Part shown: in pieces, positions 43,770-55,569 of the stretch
How the letters are laid out: the number at the start of each line of letters is the position of its first letter
Numbering within the stretch: the stretch's first letter is position 1
NCBI GenBank assembly: GCA_905221605.1
Contig: CAJNDS010001879.1
Span: 430,291 to 494,290, forward strand
DNA from: Symbiodinium natans
Lineage: Eukaryota; Sar; Dinophyceae; Suessiales; Symbiodiniaceae
Direction: 5' to 3'
Length of the DNA stretch: 64,000 nt
Position numbers and translations under genes: made by a program
The notes under the pieces: model-generated
Told to the model about the DNA's origin: nothing
Database searches by the model: none
What the model saw: the letters and a program-made list of their open reading frames with translations, nothing else

Positions 43770-45290
43770 TGCCCCCCCCCCCCCCCCCACTCCTCACCCT
43801 CGGATGCTCCATGTGACACTGTTGTTTTGCACCGGCCTCCTCATATACACAGCATGAACTGACAGCACGCATCACCTCTCTGTCTCTCTCTCTCTCTCTC
43901 TCTCGCTCTCCCTTTCTGTCTCGTCTTCTCCGCTCTCCCGCGCAAAGTGCCCGCTTTCAGGACCGATGCAAAACACGAGCAGAAACCATCGCACAACGCA
44001 GCCGCTCAACCACTTGCCCCAACATCGCTACCCGCTCTGTTCTATTTCTTCTTCTGCACTCTCCTTAGGATCTTAGGAGCTCCGGCCCCTTGTCATCTCT
44101 TTCTTCCTTTTTGCAGTGGACTCTGTCGACTCTACATGCACCTGTCTACCGACATGCACAAGGGCAGTCTCCAGCCTGCCAAGCGCCTGGTACGCGTGAA
44201 CGTTTTGCAGGGCCAGAAATCCATCGCTAACGGTTTTGCCTTGGTTCCGTCACTGTACTGGCTCATGGGTGCAAGTATATGGTAGATGCCAAGGAATCAG
44301 TTAGGGCCAAAAAACGCCAGGTCCTGAAGCCTACGTAAAACCAAGTGGAACACCATGCCCGGCTGTTAGCAGCTGTGGGCGGCTCAGCTGCTATTGTGCA
44401 TGTTGATGTCGAAGTTCTTTGTTCTCTGTGATGCCAGGTGGTGCAGCGCGTCCTTGGCTTCAGACGTGCCTCAAAACCCTTTGTGAAATGCGTGGACTTT
44501 TCTGAAAGGCGAGGTGCCCGAAAAAATCGAATGCGGAACTGCCGCAACTATGCGCCTTATTGCACCTTATTTTGCACCGCACCAGGAGCAACAGGCTCCT
44601 GAATCGGTTCCCAAAAGCGGATTCGCCATGTTAAGAATTCCGCGTCTGCCCAAGTCCTCCTATGTCCTCCCTTACTTCATTTCCTAAACGCTTCGGACGA
44701 GCAGACTGTGGCATTCTCTGCACTAGGGGCTCGGAAAATGATACCTTTGATACATGCTGCGCTGACCGAACCACGGAGGCACTTGCTGCACGTAGTCGAG
44801 CGTCGAAGGTCTTGAGGTCCGCATGCTTCTTGACCTGGCGGATCGCACTACACCAATTCGAGCTTCAGCCTGAGAACCGGACCCCTTGCGGAGGAGTCCG
44901 ACTTCCCCACGACTTGGAAAGGAGAATTGGGCGGGGAAGAGGCCGCTAAAGTTCGGATGGGGCTTTTGCATTCGCTTGGCGATCCGGTGCTCTTGCCCGA
45001 ATAGGCTTCAACTTCATCCAAGGCACCAGCGTCGAGGCAATGACCTTCGCGCGCTCGTCAAAGCTGGCCCTCGGAGCGTTCAAGCTGAGAAACCCTGTCT
45101 GAGCCCATCCGTCGAGGATGCCGCCGTGCTAGTGGGAAGCTATTAAAAGTATTGGAAGCAGGGTGCGCATCACGGCAAGACAAGGCAGCTGATGATTTAA
45201 ACTGCAGCTTTCATGGCCGCCATAGCTGCTTAAGAGGGTGCCGAATGTGCCAATACCCTGTGAACTTTCGCACTTTCGGCTTTCGATCTC
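43770..45290. other. No confidently supported gene
   Basis: A C run (43774-43789) and a (CT)n tract (about 43879-43907) are visible. A plus-strand frame near 44750-44870 (TEALAARSRASKVLRSACFL) could be an exon, but nothing around it supports this. Confidence 0.3.
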
Positions 45291-45297
45291 ATCCAGG

Positions 45298-45510
45298 TTA
45301 GTCAAGGGGCCGTGCGTCCTCCTGCTCCTCAAACACTTTCCTGGCTCGTGTCACGGCGCAGGTTACGGGTTGCTGCTTGCGCCGCTTCGAGTTCTTTCCA
45401 CAAGCATCACAAGCATCCATCTCTGGCTCGTCAAAGAGGTTTTTGTTGCACGAGCCGCAGTGCTGTGCTTTACATTCAGCACCACAGCCATCAAGGTTTC
45501 GAGCATACGG
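45298..45510 (-). CDS. Cys-rich (putative zinc-binding) terminal exon
   Basis: The minus strand reads DGCGAECKAQHCGSCNKNLF, then MDACDACGKNSKRRK, and ends FEEQEDARPLD at a stop. Seven Cys in about 36 residues, spaced as C-x3-C-x4-C-x2-C and later C-x2-C, suggest metal binding. A basic patch and acidic tail follow. The family is not identified and upstream exons were not found. Confidence 0.45.
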   Translation of the reverse strand, partial: PYARNLDGCGAECKAQHCGSCNKNLFDEPEMDACDACGKNSKRRKQQPVTCAVTRARKVFEEQEDARPLD

Positions 45511-47043
45511 CTGGATGGTGAACGCTCTGAATTCTTCCTCTTTCCTCTTGGACAAACAGCATTTTAGATTCGTCACAACTTGGAACGCCCGCACAAATGC
45601 CGTGCTCAGGCGACAAGCTCCAGCAACATATTGTCAGATCCCCCTTTATGATTAAGCAGTCGTTTGCGATCGGCTCTACATGCGCTGGAGGGCACACGAG
45701 CAAGGCCTCAAAGGGCAGCTGGCACTGTCTCGCATCTCGTGGAAAGGGGCTCACCCAGCATTGAGGTTCTCCTCTACTCTAAAACCTATGCCCGTAAATA
45801 GGAGCACAGAAGTTTGCGACCTTTCCAGTAGCAAAATGATGGGCCGAAGGACCAAGCAATGCGCAGCAAGCCCAACAAGCCAACGAGTCACCCCTCAAAA
45901 AAGTTTTAACGGTAGCACAGCCTGATCTGGGCAATCATTCACTGAGATCCTGCCCGGGCTGCAGGCCCAGAATCTGGTGTGCGGAAGACGGTATGCAATA
46001 AAAAAATCGGCAAACAAAGTTGCGATCGTCTAAAACGTTATGGTATGGCTCCGTTTGAAGCCGAACTCCTGGTGAAAGCCGGTTCAGGTTGCAGTTCCTA
46101 TCATCCGCCTCAATCCATGTTGAACCATGTTGAACCGGCCCCGCTTCCTGCGCTGTCAAACCAGGACTTCTTGACGTGCAGTGCAACATAGTGCATGGCT
46201 GCAGAGGGTTTCCGACCGCGGTCGCCAACCGAGCCATCCCAGCGCTTCAGAAATTGGGGAAGTTGGGGTGTTGTGCCTATGGGGCCTGCAAGGGTTCTTG
46301 AGGTTCCCCTCGGCTTCATGAAGCTTGGTGCTCGTTTGGCGGGGACGCATGGTCACCGGCGTCACCGGACTGAAAAGATCAGTGCCGATTGCAAGTCACA
46401 CAATAAATCGCAACTACCACTGGCCGAATTGCATCTTATACTTAGTGTGTACTTATGATCGACAACGCCACCGCCAAACCCTCGCCGCATTGACTTAAAA
46501 AAAGCACCCACCGAAACAGTTGCAGGGGTCTCGATGTCCAGATGTTTTGAGTTTTCACTCAAAGGCGAGATGCCAGCCCCACGGCCCACGCCGCAAGCTG
46601 GGTGACTACACGGGCAACTGTTGCCCTGCAAGTTCAGAAAAAAGAGGGACAAAGAAGTTCAGCTCTGGTCATCATCATAGTCAAAATCGCAAGCAGAATT
46701 GGCTCCCTAACGATCAGAGCAAACAAAAGTGTCATGAACCAAATTTCACAGCCACACACAGGATGAACACCAGCAGCAGTTGCGAAAAAACCTCACGGCC
46801 CATCAACTGTGGAGCCCAACAGGCCACCACAATCCCAAGACACCTCAAACTGTCCAGCATTAGGGTCCCGTTTGGGTGTCCATGTAAGGTGATTCTGCTA
46901 TCTGGGAGGTACCACCGTATCAAGCAGGACCCTAAGTTCTTGGAAACAATCTAAACGGTCTACAGTGCTTCTGTGCAGCACAGGCCTCAGGGATTCTGCG
47001 AACCGGGGTGGCAACTCAAACAAGGTTTTGGGAGTTTACGACA

Positions 47044-47138
47044 ATAAGGGAGCCCTAGTATAGACCCCCCAAATAGTAGGATCCCCTTTGTTATGGACCC
47101 CAATAAGGTACCCTTATACGGTAAACCCCCATATACAT
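47044..47138 (+). repeat. Dispersed ~95-bp repeat, copy 1
   Basis: Similar to the reverse complement of 52829-52919. Shared blocks include CCTAGTAT-GACCCC, ATAGTAGGAT-CCC and GGACCCCAA-AAGGT. It lies just past the 3' end of the exon candidate at 47154-47906. Confidence 0.75.
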
Positions 47139-47153
47139 AGAAACTGTACGATC

Positions 47154-47480
47154 TCAGCCCAGCAGGGGTGCGGAAATCTCGATGCCTGGCTGAGAGCTGT
47201 TGCTGCGCCGACTCGTCACCATCTCCTCGAAGGAGTGCGGAGCCAGCGCCACATCCTCCCAGAGCTGATCTATCCTTGAAACATGGCGTTCATGTAGGCG
47301 TCGGTCAGGAGGCAGTGGTCCACTGTGGGTGACATGGGTCCTCCAAGCCGTGGAGTCCATGGAAGAGTAGATGCCAGCATGCTTCTCCATCTCATCCACA
47401 TCCATGTGGCTGTCCGGGTCTATGTTGGATATCTTCACTTTCTCCGGCCCTTGTACGCGTGCTCCGCGTGGAGCCATCCC
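47154..47480 (-). CDS. Possible 3' exon, unknown product
   Basis: The last ~110 codons of a minus-strand frame look protein-like: VKISNIDPDSHMDVDEMEKH, RIDQLWEDVALAPHSFEEMV and a stop at 47154. The earlier part of the frame (Cys-rich) looks intronic. The family is unknown. Confidence 0.35.
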   Translation of the reverse strand, partial: GMAPRGARVQGPEKVKISNIDPDSHMDVDEMEKHAGIYSSMDSTAWRTHVTHSGPLPPDRRLHERHVSRIDQLWEDVALAPHSFEEMVTSRRSNSSQPGIEISAPLLG

Positions 47481-47929
47481 AGTCATCCCACTGGTCCGGT
47501 CGACGTCTGTTGGCAGCACCTGACAAAGCTTTCGCAGGGCCATCCTGGACCTCGCCCTGGCCGATGGGGAGTGCACGTCTTTGAAAAGCTGATGTGGTGG
47601 ATTCTGCTTTTTTGCAGCCTCCTGACCCCCATGGGGGCAAGGAATTACGGCTAAGACTGCGAACACAGGGCACCAAACCCAAGCCGAACGGCTCCGGTCG
47701 GTGGGCTGAACAGGAACTAGCTGTGCTTCCATGATGCTGGTGCAACAAGCAGGCCCGGCCGTGCAAATGCACCATTTGGCTGAGCAACCACTTGCACAAG
47801 ACGGTGCAGCACAGGGCGCAGAAGACACAAACACTGCTTTGAAGGCGAACTTGTACTGAGGTTGCGAAGAACATCCCCTCACAGAGCGGCAACGGGAACC
47901 ACCCAAGCATCCAAGTACCCATCATGAGT

Positions 47930-49900
47930 CGCTGTGCCTCAGTTCTTCACGATGCTGAAGACGAGCCTTCTTCTCCTCGAAGCATCAGAGGAAAAGGCCT
48001 ACTGCTGCACCCCACTCCGGCTGGAGGGGCCATGCTACAGAGCTGCTACAACATCCTCCAGTTTGGCGAGTCCATTGTGTTGGGGGTCATGGTCCATCGC
48101 CCAGCACTCGCCAGGGTGAGAGCCCCTAGCTTGAGCTACCTGGGCCCTTTGGTGCCTGCAGCCGCAGACCGGCTTTGAGTTTTGACGCTTTTCTTTAGGA
48201 GCGATTTCGAGGCTACGCCTTATCCGGCCGCGGGCGACAGCCCCGTTGGATTTCCGAAGTCACACCACGCTGGGCGTACTGATGCGCCGCAAATGCACAC
48301 AACAGACCCATGGCCCGGGATTCAAGAGCTTCACAGCTTCAAGGATGCTTTCCCAATCTTTCCCAGGCCGTGCTCACTTGGAGCCCTCCCCCACTCCCCA
48401 AGACGGCTCTGGCCTCGAAAGTGTAGCGCTTGATGGCCTGAGCTCAGCACCCCTCCGAGGCAAGGGCTTCGACCCCTCAATGTGGCGAAGGGCTGAGCGC
48501 AACTTTCGAGGCTTCTCGGAAGATGAAGGGTCTGGATTTGAGGGCTGGCATCTGCATGGCCAGCAAGATTCAAAAACACTCATCTACATCAGATACTCCA
48601 AGGATTCATGCCGGGCAGCGCAAGTGAGGCGGCAGCTGGACACCTCAGACGTAGATGTGACCCGACTGTCACGTGGCCCCAGATTGCACCTTCATTGTGG
48701 CCTCCCCGTTCATGCCCCCCCCTCAACAGCATCGTACTGGTTCATAGGGCTCGACTCTAACATGAACCGTCTCATACTCAACATCCGTAGACCCCAAGAA
48801 TGGGAGGGAAGAGCGGAGGCTTTCCCGAACCCTTCCCCGTATCAAGACCTTGTAAGCCGTTACTAGGACTTTATCGTCGTGGGTGGCCAGGCATGGGCCA
48901 AGATATGTGCAATTGAGTTAGCCGAAGGTGGCGAAAATTGGGGGAAGAGGGTCGCCAAGTTCAGCACTGCGGGTCGGCGAAAACATGCGCCGGAGGCTGT
49001 TCTCCAACCAAGACAAGAGATCTCGGGGCATCTCCCTCATACCCCAGAATCTTGCGAGGTGTCGAGCGGCATACTCCTTCACAAAGCTGCACAGATCCTT
49101 GGGACGGCGCAACCCGGGAGCAACGCTTGATGCCTACTGCAAACTACATGTGCTGGGCGTTGCCATAAGCCTGTCGAGCCTGGAGCGGCTTGAGGCTGTG
49201 GGCAGCGGGAGTGCTGTCTATGCATGGCGATGTATTCTTGGCAAAGGCTTCCAGCAACCAAGGGGCCGCTATGGCTCCTCCGTACTCCTGGCCGCATGTT
49301 CTTAGGCTCGGCTCGAACTACTGGCAGGGCTGTAAGGGCCCAAGGAAACCTCCCTTAAAGCCATGGCGTGTCTCGTGCTCGAGATCCGATATCGAGCCTT
49401 TGAGCCACCAAACTGCACCGCGTGCAGCATCGCTGCTGTCGAATCCGCCACGGAGACCTGCGAAGAACAAGGGCTCCCAAAAACCCAAAACTTACGAGTC
49501 TTGGGAGCTGAAGACACAGCACTGGATGCGTTTAGCACTGAATGTGTTGAGAGTGTGACGCCGAAGAGTCCCGAAGGCCCTAAGGCACTAACTGCTCACA
49601 ACATCGCTACGGAGTGTCGACTCGGCACCCATTGGCAAGTCCAAGCTGCGGGGTAGTTCTCCAGCTCCGGCATTTCCCACCAGCCCACCCCCAGCTGCAG
49701 GTTCGTCTGCGGCGGCTTGGGATCTCCCCTCAGGCCAGGCCAGGCCCTAAACTTCCTAAACCAGCTTGGAATGCTGGAATGCTCAACATCCCTGCACCTC
49801 AGAGGTGTCCAGCCATCGACTAACCCCGCAAGCAGAACCAGTTGTTTCGAAGCTGAGCCGGGCGTGAAATTGGGCTTGCGACGCCCGTGTGATTGAACGA
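47930..49900. other. Only weak exon candidates
   Basis: The best candidate is minus-strand DLCSFVKEYAARHLARFWG at about 49107-49050, after a cccaag acceptor. Plus-strand frames at 48246-48866 are long but lack family or splice support. Confidence 0.25.
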
Positions 49901-49963
49901 CAAGGTGGACAACAGTACATGCGTTCCGCGAAGCGTCACACACTTCGACGACTCGGGGTCAGT

Positions 49964-50140
49964 TCAGGCAAGGGGCGCGCCACGCCAGTTGCAAAACTTC
50001 ATGGCATGCCGCTCCCACTGCGCAACTGTCGCCAGCACTTTCTTCACCCTGGGCAGCAGCTTGAGAAACCAGAACGGCAAGAGCGGAAACCAGAGCCACT
50101 GCTCCAGATGGTTTGAGAAATGCGAGTAGGGGAAGTGGGA
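49964..50140 (-). CDS. Possible C-terminal exon with hydrophobic helix
   Basis: The minus-strand frame reads HLEQWLWFPLLPFWFLKLLP followed by RVKKVLATVAQWERHAMKF and a stop at 49964. It contains an aromatic hydrophobic segment and then a basic helix. No family is recognised. Confidence 0.3.
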   Translation of the reverse strand, partial: SHFPYSHFSNHLEQWLWFPLLPFWFLKLLPRVKKVLATVAQWERHAMKFCNWRGAPLA

Positions 50141-50289
50141 GTGCGTACGGCAAGTTCTCCTAGGATGTACCACACAATGGCCAGTCAAGAGACCCAAAGT
50201 TCCCCTTTTTGCAACTCGGCTTTGGGGGCAGTTCCCCTTTTTGAACCCTAAACCCGCTCTCTCTTCTCTGCACTTAGGAGTCCCCCCCG

Positions 50290-53200
50290 GAGGAGGAACC
50301 CGCTCTCTCTGTCTCCGTCTCTCTCTCTCTCTCTCTCTCTCACTCATGCAAGGCCTAAACCCTGAAACCTGGTCAAAACACGTCCCGGCAATCAACCTCT
50401 CTGTGCAGAGGCACAGGTTTGGCGCTACCAGGCGCTGCAGCATTTCCTGCAGGGCCTTGCGCTGCGTCCGCTTCGCCTTCAGAAATGGAATGTGAAGAAC
50501 CGGTTTTTGTGCTTGGGGGCAACAGTGAGGCTATTCGACAATGGCCCTTAACGTTGAGATTGGGATCTCCTCCAACTAGCAGCTTTATTGCCATCTCTCA
50601 GTGCATCTCGAACAGCAAGTAGGGTACATCTTCAGGTTTGCCGAGCGATGGCAAAGAAGCATTTGGTCCCTGGGGTGCGGGCGGGAGGCGCTGGATTCTA
50701 GGGGATCATTGGAGTGCGTTCGGGGCCCTCTCCTGAAACTCGGCAAAGCGCAACCGTTACTCAGATCATGAGGGGTCCAGGGCATGATTCTTGAACGACT
50801 CGCCCATTCACCGGTGCTGGAGCCACCGCAAACAGGAGTAGACGTCACCATACATCGCCACACATGCAAAGGATCCATCACCCCTACCCCGAAGATACCC
50901 CGACGCTCAGCACCTCGGCGAGTTCTTGGTTCACGGCCGATTCTTTTTTCTGCTGAAGAACTGGGACATGAAGAAATCAAAACGTCAAAACCCCACAATC
51001 TTCGCAGGTCCGATGGCCAAGGCACGGCGCGCGAGAGGAGCGAACACGTGATTTTCCAAACCAGCAAGGCCACCTGGACCAACCGTCCAAAAATCAACTC
51101 CTCTCAAGAGCTGGGCCTTCTACCGTGACGATCCCGCCGAAAACCCTTGCCACGCCGCTCTGGCAACAGAAGAGCTACATCGGGGTACTCTCTTGGGACG
51201 GGCTTGTGTTGCTGGGCCACGGCAGGCTAGACATGTGCCTCTTCCTTTTGCAGGAGGCTAGCTGTGGCAACTTCCTAGCTGTGGCTCAAGAACTCACACA
51301 GAGAAGAGAACCCCATCGACACAGCCTTCGCTGGTCGTGCTGGTTCGGCGACGCGCTCCCTGGCGAGCTTCCGAGGTTCGGAGGTGGTGAAATGGTCATG
51401 TGTTCATGCTTCAAAACTTGTTTTGGTCAGTGCTTGAGGCCGAGAATGGAAGTAAGTGGCATCAGCGCATGAAAGAGGTCTGCCTACAATCGAACCCAAG
51501 CCGCGGCACTGACTGCAAACTGGTGAAATTGGCGAATGGCCCGCCCTTGGGCCATACAAAGAGAAACTGAGAAACGTGCCCATGACTTCACAAGTCAGAG
51601 GTTGAGAAGAAGGTGCCAACGCCAAGCCCTCCTGAGAAAAGCGAAAAGCAGGGGGGGGGCCTCCTTGGCTTCCTCTGCTCACTGGCAGCTCGGCTGGCAG
51701 CATGGCTGACAGCACGGCTGGGAGCGGGACTGTTCCCCTCCTCCTCCTCCTCCTCCTTTTCGAAGCATTGAATCAGAGATTGGGCCAGATGGGGGGCCCC
51801 TTTGGGGAAGAAGGACGCTTGTTGCCGAGAATAGAACTTCGAACTTCGGTGCTAACACACGCAATTGTATGGCAAAGCAAGGGCAATGCATTTGAAAGCG
51901 GTGTTGGTTTGGGGCGTGTGTTTGTTGTGGGGTACACTGTTACGGCGAGTGCTCTCGTTTTGCTGCTGCTGCGGGGGGGGGGGGGGGGTGTTGCTTGGCT
52001 GTTGCTGCACTTTCTCCGAGTCTCTCACTCACTTGTCTTTGCTGTGGCTGAGGGGGTGCGTTGTGTCTTTGGCGGTTGCTCGCGGGGCGCGCTTTTCTTG
52101 TTGTTGCTGCATGTCATGTTTGAAACATCCGGTCGCATTGCTGTCACTCACTCACTAGCGGGCTCGTTGGCCGCCTGGGGTGCGCTGTTTTGTTGTACGA
52201 AAGCTAGTCTTACCAGAATTGCAGCTACCGAAGCAACTGAGGAAATTTGGAGGCATTGTTGGGGCTTCTGCAAAGGGACCATGTCACTGTGTGGAGGATT
52301 TTGGCCTTGCAGGCTGGGGGTTTACAGTTCTCGTGGAAATTCTGTTCTCTGAAAGATGTTCGACCGGAGCTATGGCGCTCTTGGGCTTCTTCTGGCTCAG
52401 GGTGCAAAGGGTTCTTGCTAAGCCGCGGTTCTGGCTGAAATAAAAATTCGACAAGAAGAGGCCGACCCAAAAAGTCTGATTTTGTTGCATACAAACAAGT
52501 TGGAAATACAACTCGAAAACTAACCCTAAACCCCGGCCTGAGGGGTTCGTGCGTGTGCTTGGCTAGGCTGCTTGTGCAAGGTTTCGGGGGCAAGTTGTGC
52601 ACGACCCCTGAAGTCTTGCTTTTAGCAGCCTGCGGAGATGAGGGAAAAGAAGCGGCGAAAAGATGCGAAAACTGCGGCCTGAAAATGCTCTGAAGTTTCA
52701 AGTTGGGGCGCGCTTGTCGGGCGAATGTGTTGGCTGTTCGGTTTGGCGGGCAAGGCGGCACTCCTCGTTCACTTCTGTCATGGCCGCTTGAGCAGATCTT
52801 CTGCTTGACCTTCGGCACATGGGCGAATACATGGGGATTTACCCGATATTAGGGGCACCTTGTTGGGGTCCGTACTGTAAGGGAATCCTACTATGTTGGG
52901 GTCCATACTAAGGTCCCTGATGATCGTAACCGTACACCCTCACATGTCTGAAGCAGTCCACAGCTCTTGTTCAAGACCGGCATGCAGTTGCAAGGCGGGG
53001 CGCCTCGCGGCACACGGACATAAGCCAACGGTCTGGCAGGGCCCGAAACCCCCACCAGACCTGCTTCCCCCAATGCTACGCCATCTCTCTTGGAAGGCTT
53101 GAAGCGGCAGCGACAAGCTTCAGGCCCTTGAATCTTGCAAAATGTACAAGAGCACCCGCCTATTTGGGTGAGGCTGTACTGACTTGCCCAGCTCATGTTG

Positions 53201-54150
53201 CCGTGTGAACGCGCACCTTTTCGGGTTCACGGGCAAGAAGAACGCCGTGGGAGGTACCAGACAATGATTCCCTGATGCTCCCGTTCCCCCTCTTTAGTGG
53301 GGGAGGGTGCAAGAGAGAGGGAGAGGGGGGGGAGACATAAGTCTGAACCTGTTGCCGGAAAGTTGTACGTTTGGTGGGGGGAGGGGGTGGGTGGGGTAAA
53401 GCCACTGTCCCGGTCTTCATGCTTGAATCGTTAGAACTTACAACAGTCTTACAACTATGTGCAAACACCTTCCAGGGGCCCGCTGTGGCAGGGAATAAGT
53501 CCTAAACTGAACCCGACATAGGACAGACTGACCGCGACTCCCCTTCAGCCCCCCCCCCAGCCCCCCCAACAAAAGCCAACTCTCACAAAGAGAGGAATGG
53601 ATGCACAGAGCATCTTTTGGAACAGAGAGAGTTCTGTCTATCGAGCAGGAGCAACCTGAGCTCAAATGCTTCGGAAGCTCACTGGCTTGGCCATCTGCCG
53701 ATGACAGAGCGATAGCAAAGAACAAGAGAAACGGAAGATTCGCCAGCCACGTCTGTCCCGGCATGAACGGGATCTCACAGAAAAACCACACTTTCCGGAT
53801 TCGCGAACCTTGCGGCCTCGACACCAAACTCATGGAAAACTCAGCCCAACCTTTCTGGTTTCAGATCACACGTTGGTGTTCTTCCCAGGTGCTGTTGCAC
53901 TGGTTGGATCAAGAGCACACCACGGCTTGACAGGCAAACCCCGTGACTTACACAAAGTCCTTAAGCCTTAAGCCTTAAGCTTGCTCTGCAGCTGACCAAT
54001 GGCTCACTAGGTCACTAGGACCACTGGAAACCTAAATCCAATAGTCCCACCAAACCACGAAAAGTCTACATCTGAAATCCCATCGCAGGATCTTCGAGCG
54101 GCAGATTCAGCCAAAGCCAAGGTCCGGAGGTCCGGTCTAGTCCGGTCTAC
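50290..54150. other. No confidently supported gene
   Basis: Contains a (CT)n tract at about 50318-50342, a G run at 51973-51987 within a TTGCTGCTG-rich patch, and the inverted repeat copy at 52829-52919. Long frames are present on both strands but show no family or splice evidence. Confidence 0.3.
52829..52919 (-). repeat. Dispersed ~95-bp repeat, copy 2
   Basis: Inverted relative to the copy at 47044-47138, with roughly three quarters of positions matching by eye. Contains two internal GGGGTCC-TACT sub-repeats. Confidence 0.75.
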
Positions 54151-54163
54151 GCCCCCCTGCGCA

Positions 54164-54491
54164 GGGCCGCCACCTGCATCTCGACCTGCTGCATCGGGCC
54201 TCGGGCTTCAGGGACATGTTAAGGCATGCGGGAGAGCTCAAACGTCTCATGCGGTTGCAGGACCGACTGATGGCTGTAAAGGCAGCTGTACAGGAAATAG
54301 CTGACACCACAACATCCTCCCTGCGAGATCGGCATACCCCTCTTCCGGAGTATGTCGAGCGCCCCTGCACAAAGCGCAGGCCAAGTTGGCAGCAAGCCAT
54401 GCCCTCCAGTGACAGTGAACGTCCAAACCTACCTCTGGGCGTTCGGCGTTCGGGTTGGAACGCAAGATGCGATGATCGCGGGCGGTACTGA
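54164..54491 (+). CDS. Possible exon, helical protein
   Basis: After GCGCAG (54158-54163) the plus strand reads GRHLHLDLLHRASGFRDMLR and RLMRLQDRLMAVKAAVQEIA, a long amphipathic helix, then a Pro/Arg-rich tail to a stop near 54491. The acceptor fits. The family is unknown. Confidence 0.35.
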
Positions 54492-54499
54492 TCCGGTCA

Positions 54500-55560
54500 T
54501 GCAACATGCCAAGCCAAAGCCTCGCTGAATCCTTGGACTGTCACTTCAAAGCCTGCCCTGGCTACAACCCAACCCCCAATCCCCCCCGCTGACAAGTTCT
54601 CGTCAGGAAGTCCCGCGAGAAAGAAAGGGGGAAATAGACCAAAGCCAACACCTTCCAAACAAATCCTCTAACACACCTCTCAAAACCTCCCCAAAGGCAC
54701 CGGGGCCCCGTGCGTCCAAGTTTTCGTGAGATCAGCTCCAACATCTAGGCGCCGAAACTGCCCTCTTACTCAAACCAGATGGTCCACCAACTTGCTTCTT
54801 TGCATAAGCCAGCAGAACTAAGAACTTGCATGCTGACACAAGCTTTTCTGCGTAATGCTAGAGGCTGCTAGAGCCTCCTGGTACGCAAGGAACTTTCCGG
54901 CAGAACACTCGGCACGTGCGTCATGGAAAATCAGGGCATCGAACTAAGACCACCATCAGCACAGAACACCCCAGCGAGGCCCATCCCTCAACGGGAACAC
55001 CCACACAGACGCAATGTCACTACCAGGCACTTCGGAGCACAGACAGCCAAAGGCAAAAGAGTGAAACAAACAGGAACAGCACAAGACCCGAGCATCCAAG
55101 CTTGCACACCTGCCTGCTACTTGCTTTCTGCGAGCCTTTTGCAAAAGCCGCTCAAACATGGACGTCAGGGAAGGCAGCCCTTGAAGTGGAAACCAACGAA
55201 GCCTTGAGCTGAAGCCAATCACAGCCCTGCAGCGCCTCCGAGAACTCTGCATAGGCCGCCAAGGAGTCCCCTTGCAGGTCTTGTGGGATTGGGGTGTGCT
55301 TGGGGTGTGCTTGGGGTGTGCTTGCTCTCAGATGGACAATCCTGAAGCCCTTCACCCCAAAGCTGCTCACGCAAAAACTGAAACTTTGGACCCGTGAACC
55401 TCATCTGTCAGACCTGCCTAGCTCAGTACGAGTAGAGCTATGAAACGCAACTCCAGAAGTCAATCCGCCTCCAGCGCGACCTCGATGCTCCACCTTGTAG
55501 ACCAGGTCCCCCTGAGCTTGAGTTCGTTAACATGAATCTGATCGGTTTCAGGATGCTTCA
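54500..55560. other. No supported gene
   Basis: No exon is supported. A GGGGTGTGCTT unit repeats three times at about 55291-55322. Confidence 0.35.
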
Positions 55561-55569
55561 GCTAAATTA

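Noticed and set aside
43006-43857. Long frames (160-280 codons) on both strands across the TTCC satellite
   Set aside because: Translations are pure Phe/Leu/Ser or Lys/Glu/Arg repeats, and the frames exist only because the repeat lacks stop codons.
51283-51296. Relic of the dinoflagellate spliced leader (gctgtggctcaag)
   Set aside because: Only the GGCTCAAG end matches, and no retroposed gene follows.
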